NCBI RefSeq assembly: GCF_029395435.1
Contig: NZ_CP113915.1
Location: forward strand, 2,170,001 to 2,234,000
Length of the DNA: 64,000 nucleotides
Origin: Bifidobacterium sp. ESL0790
GTDB taxonomy: Bacteria > Actinomycetota > Actinomycetes > Actinomycetales > Bifidobacteriaceae
Direction of reading: 5' to 3'
This document shows positions 8,455 to 17,150 of this stretch, one piece after another; position 1 is the stretch's first letter; the number at the start of each line of letters is the position of its first letter. Position numbers and translations under genes: made by a program. The notes under the pieces were generated by a model. It was given only the letters and a program-made list of their open reading frames with translations, searched no databases and was not told where the DNA came from.

Positions 8455-11400
8455 ATGGCGTTGCGGCACAACGGTATTGGCGGCAAGATCGCGGTCATGC
8501 TCACCGCCCTTGCGCTTCTATCCGCCAATGCCCCCGCAGCCGAATCCGACGTTCCGGCAGTCCAAGCGAGTCTCTCCCCAACAACGACCTCCGAAAGCCT
8601 CGCGACCCCACAACCGCAGGACTTGACACCGGCTCCCGATAGCGGCCAAACTCCAGATACCACACCCGTAACGCCCGGCACAAAACCCGCAAAGCCCACC
8701 CCCAAGCCGGCAACCCCCAACACGGACGCGGGCACTTCCGCCGACAACTCCAAGTCACCCCAACAGCATCACGCCCAAACCCCCAACACCGTAGGCCCGC
8801 AGGACGCGACCTGCAACCAGCCGGGTGAGCACCAATGGCATGGCAACGACGGCGGCGTCGGCATCGGCAATCCCGTCACCCTTAACTGGAACGAGCACGT
8901 CGACGGCAATGACTGCGTGCTGGAGCTGGAAAGCGGGGTCGAAGCCGACTTCGGGTACATCAATGACGGCAGCGCACCAATCCCCTGGCACGACCCCAGC
9001 GTGACCAAGCTCACCGTCCGGCATCACGCAGGCACACCAGAGGACCCCAAAGTCAAGGCCCTCGACGGATACGGCCTCTTCGACGGACACAACCTGCCCA
9101 ACCTCAAAACCGCCGACCTCGCCGAACTCGACGTCAGCCAAGCCGCGAACCTCAACTCGGTATTCCGCGACCATCTCAGCCCTTTGACCATCACCGGACT
9201 AGACAAATGGAACACCGCCGCGGCAACCGACATGGGCTTCATGTTCGATCAGTCTTCAGGCATCACCAGCCTCGACCTGTCCAACTGGAACACCCACAAC
9301 GTCACCAGCATGACCGCGATGTTCCGCGCCTGCACCAACCTAAAGACCATTGGCAACCCCGGACTCGACATTCCCGAGGGCATAAGCACGACCGAAATGT
9401 TCAAAGATGCGACAAGTCTGCCCTGCCTCACCAAGACTGGACGGCACCACTGGGCACTCAATGGCAACACCCTCAATTGGAACGAGCACACCGATACCGA
9501 CAACATAGGCTGCGTGCTGGAGCTGGAAAGCGGGGTCGAAGCCGACTTCGGGTACATCAATGACGGCAGCGCACCAATCCCCTGGCACGACCCCAGCGTG
9601 ACCAAGCTCACCGTCCGGCATCACGCAGGCACACCAGAGGACCCCAAAGTCAAGGCCCTCGACGGATACGGCCTCTTCGACGGACACAACCTGCCCAACC
9701 TCAAAACCGCCGACCTCGCCGAACTCGACGTCAGCCAAGCCGCGAACCTCAACTCGGTATTCCGCGACCATCTCAGCCCTTTGACCATCACCGGACTAGA
9801 CAAATGGAACACCGCCGCGGCAACCGACATGGGCTTCATGTTCGATCAGTCTTCAGGCATCACCAGCCTCGACCTGTCCAACTGGAACACCCACAACGTC
9901 ACCAGCATGACCGCGATGTTCCGCGCCTGCACCAACCTGACTGCGCTTGACCTCAATAGCTGGGACACCACACAAGTCACTGCCACGACCGAGATGCTGC
10001 CCGCGAACCTCAAGGCCCTCCGTCTCGGCAAGAAGACCACACTCAAGAACGCCGCCGGCAACAACGCCTTCTCCAACGTCGCCAACGCCACCTGGGCGGA
10101 TAAGAGCGGGAGCCACAACCCACCGGACAGTCTCACTCCGCCATGGAGCGGCAATACCAGTGCATTGGCCACACGCGCCGCAACCAATAGCCCAGCCGGC
10201 GAGTACGTCGTCACCACTTTCAGCTACACGTTCCCGACCGCGTGCACCCAACCCGGCACCTATACCTGGGAAACTCTCACTTGGAGCGAAACGCTCACCG
10301 GCGAAGGTGAGAATGCGGAATGTGTGCTCAGCCTCGACTCCGGCACCGTGCCCGACCACGCGGGCACAACGGTGACCACAGGGATCCCGTGGACCGATGA
10401 CAGCGTCACCAAAGTCACTGTCAAGGAAGGCGTCAAGCTCGCGCCCAACACCGGCGAGACCGCATACGCCGGCGGCCGCATGCTGTTTGGCAGGCTCCCC
10501 AAGGTCAAGACCATCGACGTCACCAACCTCAACGGCTCCGGCAACACCAGCATGTTCGGCATGTTCTGGGAAGACCCGGTCCTCGAACGAATCGACGGGC
10601 TCAAGAAACTCGACACCAGCAAAGTTACCGACATGGTGGGCGTGTTCAACGTCACCAGCCTCACCAGCCTCGACCTCAGCGGCTGGGACACCCACAACGT
10701 CATCGACATGACCTATCTCTTCACCAATAGTCCGAACCTTAAGACGCTTGATCTCAACGGCTGGGACACCAGCAACGTCACTAACATGAACACGATGTTA
10801 CCGGCAAATCTGCAGGCAATCAGGCTCGGCAAGAAGACCAAGCTATTGAACGATCCGTCGAAAGCCGCTTTCGCCAACGTCGCCAACCAAAACTGGGCGG
10901 ATAAAAGCGGAAGCCACAACCCACCGGACAGCCTCACTCCGCCATGGAGCGGCACCACCGTCCAACTAGCCACACGCGCTAGTACCAGCCCGCTCGGTGA
11001 ATACGTCGTCTCAACTTTCAGCTACTCGTTCTCGGTCGCGTGCACCCAGCCCGGCACCCACACCTGGGGCACGCTCACTTGGAGCGAGACACTCACCGGC
11101 GAAGGTGAGAATGCGGAATGTGTGCTCAGCCTCGACTCCGGCACCGTGCCCGACCACACGGGCACAACCATGGCTCCCGGAATCCCATGGACCGACGACA
11201 GCGTCACCAAAGTCACCGTCAAGGAAGGCGTCAAGCTCGCGCCCAACGCCGGCGAGACCACATACGCCGGCGGCCGCATGCTGTTTGGCAGGCTCCCCAA
11301 GGTCAAGACCATCGACGTCACCAACCTCAACGGCTCCGGCAACACCAGCTTGTTCGGGATGTTCTGGGAGGATCCGGTCCTTGAAACCATCACCGGCATC

Positions 11401-14400
11401 AACAACCTTGACACCAGCAAGGTCACCGACATGGTGGGCGCATTCAACGTCACCAGCCTCACCAGCCTCGACCTCACCAAATGGGACACCAGCAACGCCA
11501 CCGACATATCCTATCTCTTCGAGAATTGCCCGAACCTCACCACCATCACCGGCATCAACAAATGGGACACCCGCAAGGCCACCAATACGGCATACATGTT
11601 CAAGAATGACACCAGCCTCACCACGCTCGACCTCAACAGCTGGGACACCACCAACGTCACCAACACAGTCGAGATGCTGCCACCGAACCTGCAGGCGCTA
11701 CGCCTCGGCAAGAAGACCACACTTAAGAACGCCACAAACAACGCCGCATTCGCTGACGTGAATCAGCCCGACACCTGGGTCGACAAGAGCGGGAGCCATA
11801 ACCCTGTATGGGGACTCGGCTCCGCTTGGACCGGCAATACCAATGCATTGGCCGCACGCGCCGCGACCGACAACCCAATTGGCGAATACGTTATCTCCAG
11901 TGTCAGCTATTCATTCCCGACGGCCTGCACACAGCCCGGCAGCCATAACTGGGACACCCTCACCTGGAGCGAGACGCTCACCGGCGAGGGCGAGAGCGCG
12001 GAATGCGTGCTCAGCCTCGACTCCGGCACAGTGCCCAATCACAATACCGGCGATATATACAACACCCAAGTTCCCTGGACCGATGATAGCGTCACCTCCG
12101 TCACCGTAAAGCCGAACGTAAGCCTCGCATCGGCCGGCGGTCGCTTTCTGTTCGGCAGGCTGCCCAAGGCCCAAACCATCGACGTCACCAACCTCAACAG
12201 CACCGGCAACACCGACATGTTCGGTATGTTCTGGGAGGATCCCGTCCTCGAGACCATCGCCGGACTCAAAAATCTAGACACCAGCAGCGTGACCAGCATG
12301 CGCGGCACGTTCAACGTCTCCGGCCTCACCGGCGTCGATGTCAGTGGCTGGAACACCAGCAACGTCACCGACATGAATGGCATCTTCGCCAACAACCCCA
12401 ACCTCAAGACGCTCGACCTCAACGATTGGGACACCACGCATGTCACCGATATACAGGACATGCTCCCGGCAGGCCTCCAAGCCCTCCGTCTCGGCAAGAA
12501 GACCACACTCAAGAACGCCGCCGGCAACAACGCCTTCTCCAACGTGAGCGACCACACCTGGCTCGACCAGAGCACCAATCCCAGCAGCACAGTCGGCAAC
12601 ACCGCCGCGCTGGCAACCCGCGCTGCGGGCACCAGCCCCGCCGGAGAATACATTGTTGATGGATTCAGCTACACGTTCCCGATCGCCTGCACCCATCCCG
12701 GCACCAACACCTGGGACACGCTGACCTGGAGCGAGACGCTCGAAGGCGAGGGCGAGAGCGCGGAATGCGTGCTCAGCCTCGACTCCGGCACCGTGCCCAA
12801 CCACAACGGAGGCATCCTGAACACCTACGTCCCATGGACCGGCGACAACGTCACCAAGGCCACCGTCCAGGCCGGGGTCAAGCTCGCGCCCAACACCGGC
12901 CAGACCACCTACACCAGCGGCAGCTACCTTTTTGCCAATATGCCAAAACTCAAAAGCGCCGACGTCGGTAATCTGACAACCACAGGCAACACCAGCATGG
13001 AAGGCATGTTCTACAAAACCCCAAATCTTGAAACCCTCACGGGAACGGAAAACTGGGACACTTCCAGCGTCAAAAACATGAAAAGCACCTTCAACGCCAC
13101 TAATCTCGCCAAGATCAATGTCTCGAATTGGAACACTCACAACGTCACCAGCATGAACGTTATGTTCACTAACTGCCACGAACTCACACAAATAACCGGC
13201 ATAGGCGACTTGGATACTTCCTTTGTCCGCAACATGGGCGCTATGTTCTCCGGCGACTACAAACTCACCAGCCTGGACCTCAACAACTGGAACACCACAC
13301 AGGTCAACAACATGAGCTTCATGTTCTACAACGACTACAAACTCACCAGCCTGGACCTCAACAGCTGGAACACAGCAAGCATCACAAACGCCACAGCTGT
13401 GAGCGAGATGCTCCCGCAGAACCTGCAGGCCCTGCGCCTCGGCAAGAAGACCAAACTCGCCACCACCGCATTCTCTCCTGTGAACCAGTCCGTCACATGG
13501 GTGGACAAGAGCGGAAGCCACAACGATCCCTGGACCCTCAACCCGTCTTGGAGCGGCACCACCAGCGAGCTGGCAACCCGTGCAAGCACCACCCCGCTCG
13601 GCGAATACGTCGTCTCCGGCGTCACCTATTCGTTCCCGACCGCGTGCACCCAGCCCGGCAGCCACACCTGGGGCACGCTGAACTGGAGCGAGACGCTCAC
13701 CGGCGAGGGTGCGAACGCCGAATGCGTGCTCAGCCTCGACTCCGGCACCGTGCCAGACAACTCCGCGGGCACCCCCACAACCACCGGCGTCCCCTGGTCC
13801 GACGACAGCGTGACCAAGGCCACCGTCCAGGCCGGCGTCAAGCTCGCGCCCAACACCAGCGAGACCACCTACGCCGGCGGCGCCTTCCTGTTCGGCAGGC
13901 TCCCCAAGGTCAAGACCATCGACGTCACCAACCTCGCCACCGCCGGCAACACCAGCATGCAGGGCATGTTCTGGGAAGATCCGGCGCTCACCTCCATCAC
14001 CGGGCTCAAAGGCTTCGACACCAGCAAGGTCACCAACATGAACAGCACCTTCAACGTCACCAGCCTCTCCAGCCTCGACGTCAGTGGTTGGCACACCGGC
14101 AACGTCACCGACATGAACGGCATCTTCAGCAACAACCCCAACCTCACGACCATCACCGGCATCAACAAATGGAACACCGGCAAGGTCACCGACACAGGCG
14201 ACACGTTCCTCAACGACACCAGCCTTACCACGCTCGACCTCAACGGCTGGGACACCACCAGCGCCACCAGCATGGACGGCATGCTCCCGCCGAACCTCAA
14301 GGCCCTGCGCCTCGGCAAGAAGACCACACTCTCCAACACCACCAACAACAAGGCCTTCGCCAACGTCAACCAGCCCGACACTTGGGCCGACACAAGCGGG

Positions 14401-14655
14401 ATGAGCAGCCCGACATGGAGCGGAAACACCAACGCACTGGCCGCACGCGCCGCAACCACCGCCCCAGCGGGAGCCTACGTCATCAGCACCTTCAACTACA
14501 CGTTCCCTCCGCTACCCCTCAGCGCGCTGCCTTTCACCGGCCTCACGCGCCAGCAGATCCTACGGATTCTGGTTCTTCTCTTGGTCGGCGCGATTGCCTT
14601 CGCAGCGGTGGCCATCACCCGTCACCTGCACAACCGCAAAATCGCGCAGCACTAG
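8455..14655 (+). CDS. Giant LPFTG-anchored surface protein with BspA-like (DUF285) leucine-rich repeats
   Basis: A 2,066-residue secreted protein. It has an N-terminal signal peptide (IAVMLTALALLSANAPAAE), a Pro/Thr-rich linker to about residue 115, and seven related modules beginning near residues 119, 323, 595, 862, 1157, 1411 and 1731. Each later module starts with a CTQPGxxTW-type segment and TLTWSETLTGEGE, then DUF285 repeats (TSKVTDM, LTSLDLSGWDT), then LQALRLGKKT and a spacer. The C-terminus has LPFTG at 2025-2029, a membrane segment and a basic tail, the normal sortase signal. DUF285/BspA proteins bind host or matrix ligands in other bacteria; a role in adhesion is inferred. Start ATG 8455 follows AAGGGGG. 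Modules 1 and 2 share an exact 428-bp duplication. Confidence 0.9.
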   Translation: MALRHNGIGGKIAVMLTALALLSANAPAAESDVPAVQASLSPTTTSESLATPQPQDLTPAPDSGQTPDTTPVTPGTKPAKPTPKPATPNTDAGTSADNSKSPQQHHAQTPNTVGPQDATCNQPGEHQWHGNDGGVGIGNPVTLNWNEHVDGNDCVLELESGVEADFGYINDGSAPIPWHDPSVTKLTVRHHAGTPEDPKVKALDGYGLFDGHNLPNLKTADLAELDVSQAANLNSVFRDHLSPLTITGLDKWNTAAATDMGFMFDQSSGITSLDLSNWNTHNVTSMTAMFRACTNLKTIGNPGLDIPEGISTTEMFKDATSLPCLTKTGRHHWALNGNTLNWNEHTDTDNIGCVLELESGVEADFGYINDGSAPIPWHDPSVTKLTVRHHAGTPEDPKVKALDGYGLFDGHNLPNLKTADLAELDVSQAANLNSVFRDHLSPLTITGLDKWNTAAATDMGFMFDQSSGITSLDLSNWNTHNVTSMTAMFRACTNLTALDLNSWDTTQVTATTEMLPANLKALRLGKKTTLKNAAGNNAFSNVANATWADKSGSHNPPDSLTPPWSGNTSALATRAATNSPAGEYVVTTFSYTFPTACTQPGTYTWETLTWSETLTGEGENAECVLSLDSGTVPDHAGTTVTTGIPWTDDSVTKVTVKEGVKLAPNTGETAYAGGRMLFGRLPKVKTIDVTNLNGSGNTSMFGMFWEDPVLERIDGLKKLDTSKVTDMVGVFNVTSLTSLDLSGWDTHNVIDMTYLFTNSPNLKTLDLNGWDTSNVTNMNTMLPANLQAIRLGKKTKLLNDPSKAAFANVANQNWADKSGSHNPPDSLTPPWSGTTVQLATRASTSPLGEYVVSTFSYSFSVACTQPGTHTWGTLTWSETLTGEGENAECVLSLDSGTVPDHTGTTMAPGIPWTDDSVTKVTVKEGVKLAPNAGETTYAGGRMLFGRLPKVKTIDVTNLNGSGNTSLFGMFWEDPVLETITGINNLDTSKVTDMVGAFNVTSLTSLDLTKWDTSNATDISYLFENCPNLTTITGINKWDTRKATNTAYMFKNDTSLTTLDLNSWDTTNVTNTVEMLPPNLQALRLGKKTTLKNATNNAAFADVNQPDTWVDKSGSHNPVWGLGSAWTGNTNALAARAATDNPIGEYVISSVSYSFPTACTQPGSHNWDTLTWSETLTGEGESAECVLSLDSGTVPNHNTGDIYNTQVPWTDDSVTSVTVKPNVSLASAGGRFLFGRLPKAQTIDVTNLNSTGNTDMFGMFWEDPVLETIAGLKNLDTSSVTSMRGTFNVSGLTGVDVSGWNTSNVTDMNGIFANNPNLKTLDLNDWDTTHVTDIQDMLPAGLQALRLGKKTTLKNAAGNNAFSNVSDHTWLDQSTNPSSTVGNTAALATRAAGTSPAGEYIVDGFSYTFPIACTHPGTNTWDTLTWSETLEGEGESAECVLSLDSGTVPNHNGGILNTYVPWTGDNVTKATVQAGVKLAPNTGQTTYTSGSYLFANMPKLKSADVGNLTTTGNTSMEGMFYKTPNLETLTGTENWDTSSVKNMKSTFNATNLAKINVSNWNTHNVTSMNVMFTNCHELTQITGIGDLDTSFVRNMGAMFSGDYKLTSLDLNNWNTTQVNNMSFMFYNDYKLTSLDLNSWNTASITNATAVSEMLPQNLQALRLGKKTKLATTAFSPVNQSVTWVDKSGSHNDPWTLNPSWSGTTSELATRASTTPLGEYVVSGVTYSFPTACTQPGSHTWGTLNWSETLTGEGANAECVLSLDSGTVPDNSAGTPTTTGVPWSDDSVTKATVQAGVKLAPNTSETTYAGGAFLFGRLPKVKTIDVTNLATAGNTSMQGMFWEDPALTSITGLKGFDTSKVTNMNSTFNVTSLSSLDVSGWHTGNVTDMNGIFSNNPNLTTITGINKWNTGKVTDTGDTFLNDTSLTTLDLNGWDTTSATSMDGMLPPNLKALRLGKKTTLSNTTNNKAFANVNQPDTWADTSGMSSPTWSGNTNALAARAATTAPAGAYVISTFNYTFPPLPLSALPFTGLTRQQILRILVLLLVGAIAFAAVAITRHLHNRKIAQH
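8914..9341 (+). repeat. First copy of an exact 428-bp intragenic duplication
   Basis: By eye this stretch is identical to 9511-9938, offset 597 bp (199 codons), in frame within the surface-protein gene. It covers the end of the module header and the DUF285 repeats of module 1. Such identity, including synonymous positions, implies a recent duplication or gene conversion. Confidence 0.92.
9511..9938 (+). repeat. Second copy of the 428-bp intragenic duplication
   Basis: In-frame copy of 8914-9341. Sequence diverges abruptly at both ends: the first copy continues into a GNPGLDIPEG segment, the second into TALDLNSWDTT. A second, less perfect block pair (about 10297-10555 and 11094-11352, offset 797 bp) shows that exchange between modules is not limited to these two. 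Confidence 0.92.
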
Positions 14656-14659
14656 AAAC

Positions 14660-14720
14660 CGCTCTCCATTTTCGACGGTCGCATTAGCCGTGCGCGAGCA
14701 CTTCTTTGGGAATTCCTGTA
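14660..14720 (+). pseudogene. Possible C-terminal remnant of a MenI-like thioesterase
   Basis: Just after the surface-protein stop, one frame reads FSTVALAVREHF, which matches the C-terminal strand of the intact MenI-like protein (ISTVTLAVRER) at most positions. The DNA similarity extends over about 40 bp (4150-4191 against 14660-14700), with a one-base gap. There is no start codon or upstream homology because the surface-protein gene occupies it. Chance similarity cannot be excluded at this length. Confidence 0.4.
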
Positions 14721-14816
14721 GTAGGCCATGCGAAAGTTCGGGAGTAGGTGCTGCTAAATCTATGGAATAGACACGCCAAAACGCTGCAATAAAGCCAAAA
14801 ACTCAATGCATCTCAC

Positions 14817-15125
14817 TCAGGCGACCTGCAAACGACCCTTGCCGTAATGTCGACGAGCCGCCTCCGCGGTGATACCGAGAGCCCGGCCGATAGTGTTCCA
14901 TGACTGGCCGCGCTTACGGCTCTGCTGGACAGTGTGGTCAATATCGCGCTCGACCGCGTGACGCTGATAATTAAGCCGCCTCAATTCACGCGAAGGGTCC
15001 CAACGCGGATCCATCGTGGGGTCTCCCGGCGCAGGAGAGACGCGCGCGTCCATCTCATCGTTGATTTCCTCGCCGTAAGCAGCCAACTCACGCTGTTCCT
15101 CTTTCGACAAATCAGAAAACTTCAT
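14817..15125 (-). CDS. Small helix-turn-helix DNA-binding protein
   Basis: A 102-residue acidic-then-basic protein. The C-terminal part, SWNTIGRALGITAEAARRHY, reads as a helix-turn-helix of the sigma-region-4 or MerR-like type, with a conserved GITAEAARRHYGK recognition helix. The N-terminal half is charged, with KEEQRELAAYGEEI probably a helix. A very strong ribosome binding site (AAGGAGGGG) precedes the ATG at 15123-15125. It is divergent from the DUF4143 ATPase at 15362; the 236-bp gap holds three TGGAGATAA sites, so this protein is a plausible regulator of both genes. It could also be an antitoxin-like partner; no toxin gene is adjacent. Confidence 0.72.
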   Translation of the reverse strand: MKFSDLSKEEQRELAAYGEEINDEMDARVSPAPGDPTMDPRWDPSRELRRLNYQRHAVERDIDHTVQQSRKRGQSWNTIGRALGITAEAARRHYGKGRLQVA

Positions 15126-15216
15126 CGCAACCCCTCCTTCTTAAGGTAGTCTTCACACGCTTTCATCGCGTGCACAATCAATTTTTGAGTACACCCAGCT
15201 TGTGCCAACAATTTTT

Positions 15217-15296
15217 ACTTATCTCCAAAAAAGTGCGAAAATTTACATTTTTTTGGAGATAAAAATGTATTTTCTTACACTTTTCTGGAGATAACT
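15217..15296. promoter_or_regulatory. Three TGGAGATAA sites between the HTH gene and the ATPase gene
   Basis: Consensus CACTTTTTTGGAGATAA occurs once inverted (TTATCTCCA at 15219-15227, followed by AAAAAGTG) and twice direct, with TGGAGATAA at 15254-15262 and 15286-15294, the last two 32 bp apart. The outer copies form a long inverted repeat. It sits in the divergent promoter region, and a TACAAT box at 15309-15314 is a candidate -10 for the ATPase gene. Confidence 0.75.
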
Positions 15297-15361
15297 CCAG
15301 TAGGCGGCTACAATAAAACTAGCAAGAACCAGCAGATTCAGCACACGACAGGAGGCGACGC

Positions 15362-16669
15362 ATGTACCGCAACGCCACCCAGCAGCTTCTCGAATGGAAG
15401 CGGAACCCCAAGCGCAAGCCGATGCTCGTCTACGGCGCCCGCCAGACCGGCAAAAGCTATCTCATCCGCCATTTCGGACGCGACGAATTCACCGACATGG
15501 CCTATTTCGACCTCGAAGCCAACGCCGCCGCGCGCAGCGCCTTCGAAGGCGACCTCGAGCCGAAAACCATCCTGCGCAAACTTGGCCAGGTCCAAGGCAA
15601 GCCGATAGACCCGCGCAACACACTCCTGGTTCTCGACGAGATTCAAGCCTCGAACCGCGCGCTGGCCAGCCTGAAATATCTCAACGAAAGCCTGCCCGGA
15701 GCGTTCGTCATCGCGGCCGGTAGCCTACTGGGCGTCGCGGTCAAGCGCGAAGGCTTCTCCGCGCCCGTCGGCAAGGTTGAGACAATGACGTTGCGGCCGA
15801 TGAGCTTCGACGAGTTCCTGCTGGCGCTCGGCGACGAAGCCATGCGTGATGATATACGGACTCAATACCAGCTATCCGAACAGTACGTGCGCCATGACGA
15901 CGCGCTAGACCGGTATTGGGCTTACCTGATCTGCGGAGGCATGCCCGAGGCCGTCGCCGCCTACGCCAACGACAGCCATGATTTCGGCGCTATCCGCACC
16001 ATACAGCGCAACATTCTCGACCTTTATGTGGCCGACATGGCCAAGTACGCCTCCCCCACCGAAACGGCACGAATCCGTGAGGCCTGGAACAGCATCCCCG
16101 CCCAATTGGCCAAGGAAAACCATAAATTCCAATACAAAATCGTCCATAGTGGCGGGCGGGCTAGCCAATACGCCTTCGCCCTCGACTGGCTTGAGACCGC
16201 CGGTCTGGTGGAGCGGTGCGTGCAGATCAGCTCGGGGCAACTCCCACTTGCCTTGCACGAGAACCGCTCGGCGTTCAAAATCTATATGGCCGACACCGGC
16301 CTGCTGGGTGCCATGGCCGAGCTGCCCGTCGAAACGCTCCTGAACCCGCAACTACGGAGCTCGCTCGACCTCGGCGCATTCACCGAAAACTACGTGGCGC
16401 AGACGCTGGCGACGAACGGCCACACGCTGCGCTACTGGGCCAGCAAAAGCGACGCCGAGGTTGATTTCGTCGCCATGCTTGGCGGCCCCCACGACATGCG
16501 GACCGCAACCCCAATCGAAGTGAAGTCGTCGGACAACGTACGCTCACGCAGCCTCAACGCCTACCAAGCCAAATACCAGCCAGAGCGCGCAATTCGCCTC
16601 TCCACGAAGAACTTCGGGAAAGAAAACCAGATCGAAAGTGTGCCACTCTACGCCGCTTTCTGTTTGTGA
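15362..16669 (+). CDS. AAA_14/DUF4143 family ATPase (second of three)
   Basis: A 435-residue P-loop protein. Walker A GARQTGKS is at about 24-31, Walker B LLVLDEIQ at 88-95, then a sensor-like AAGSLLGVA. The C-terminal DUF4143 region contains YMADTGLLGAM and a PD-(D/E)xK-like core, AEVDFV near 365 and TPIEVKSSDN near 384. The start is strongly supported by AGGAGG six bases before ATG 15362. It is transcribed away from the small HTH gene across an iterated site. As with the other two ATPases, the role is unknown; the fold suggests ATP-dependent action on nucleic acid. Sequence similarity to the copies at 6838 and 60605 is low outside the motifs, so these are old paralogues, not recent duplicates. 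Confidence 0.86.
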   Translation: MYRNATQQLLEWKRNPKRKPMLVYGARQTGKSYLIRHFGRDEFTDMAYFDLEANAAARSAFEGDLEPKTILRKLGQVQGKPIDPRNTLLVLDEIQASNRALASLKYLNESLPGAFVIAAGSLLGVAVKREGFSAPVGKVETMTLRPMSFDEFLLALGDEAMRDDIRTQYQLSEQYVRHDDALDRYWAYLICGGMPEAVAAYANDSHDFGAIRTIQRNILDLYVADMAKYASPTETARIREAWNSIPAQLAKENHKFQYKIVHSGGRASQYAFALDWLETAGLVERCVQISSGQLPLALHENRSAFKIYMADTGLLGAMAELPVETLLNPQLRSSLDLGAFTENYVAQTLATNGHTLRYWASKSDAEVDFVAMLGGPHDMRTATPIEVKSSDNVRSRSLNAYQAKYQPERAIRLSTKNFGKENQIESVPLYAAFCL

Positions 16670-17150
16670 ACTACATTCGACGAAAATAGGCACGGTTCCC
16701 GTCACTCCGCGCGAGCCAGGGTTGCGCTTCGGGCGGAGGGCAAGAAACCCACGCCTCGCAAACGCACATGGGCTGATTCGTCGGACTAATCGTTGCTGGG
16801 CGATAGTAAATGGTCAATCATGGTATTGAGCGTCGAAAATTTCTTTACCAGCGAAGACGAAAACGGCCGGTTTTTGCTATTTTTCTGTAGGGTAATACAG
16901 CAACCAAATGCATTACATTCAGTTTTGCCGACAAAGGAACACCACTTGCGCAACCAACCGATTTCCTTTAGACAGAACCACCTTTGCTACCTGTTGTCGC
17001 CCATTTTTTGAGCATGTAATTTGAAATCAGCTGTGGCTCTCACGCGCCTCATGGCGGACGCGACAACGAAACGCGGCCTCATCGTTATATGCCACGTATA
17101 ACCCACAACTATGTATTCGCCATGATTTGAAAGGACCGTGAGCAGCCATT
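16670..17150. other. Long intergenic region, no gene seen
   Basis: No credible ORF or RNA gene. It contains an AT-rich central part and a short dyad CTGTA/TACAG at 16885-16900 that could be an operator for the downstream transporter gene. The ribosome binding site of that gene (AAAGGA) is near 17130. Confidence 0.45.

Noticed and set aside
12274..14094. 606-codon antisense frame within the giant surface-protein gene
   Set aside because: It mirrors the repetitive modules on the other strand, has no ribosome binding site and no domain; its length follows from the repeats.
4200..16670. Insertion sequence or prophage as vehicle of the accessory block
   Set aside because: No transposase, integrase or phage structural gene was seen; the only bracketing sequences are short and need comparison with other genomes.
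16793..17011. 72-codon ORF in the gap before the anion transporter gene
   Set aside because: No ribosome binding site and no recognisable family; composition like surrounding non-coding DNA.
17000..17150. Riboswitch upstream of the anion transporter
   Set aside because: No known aptamer pattern could be recognised; only a short CTGTA/TACAG dyad is present further upstream.
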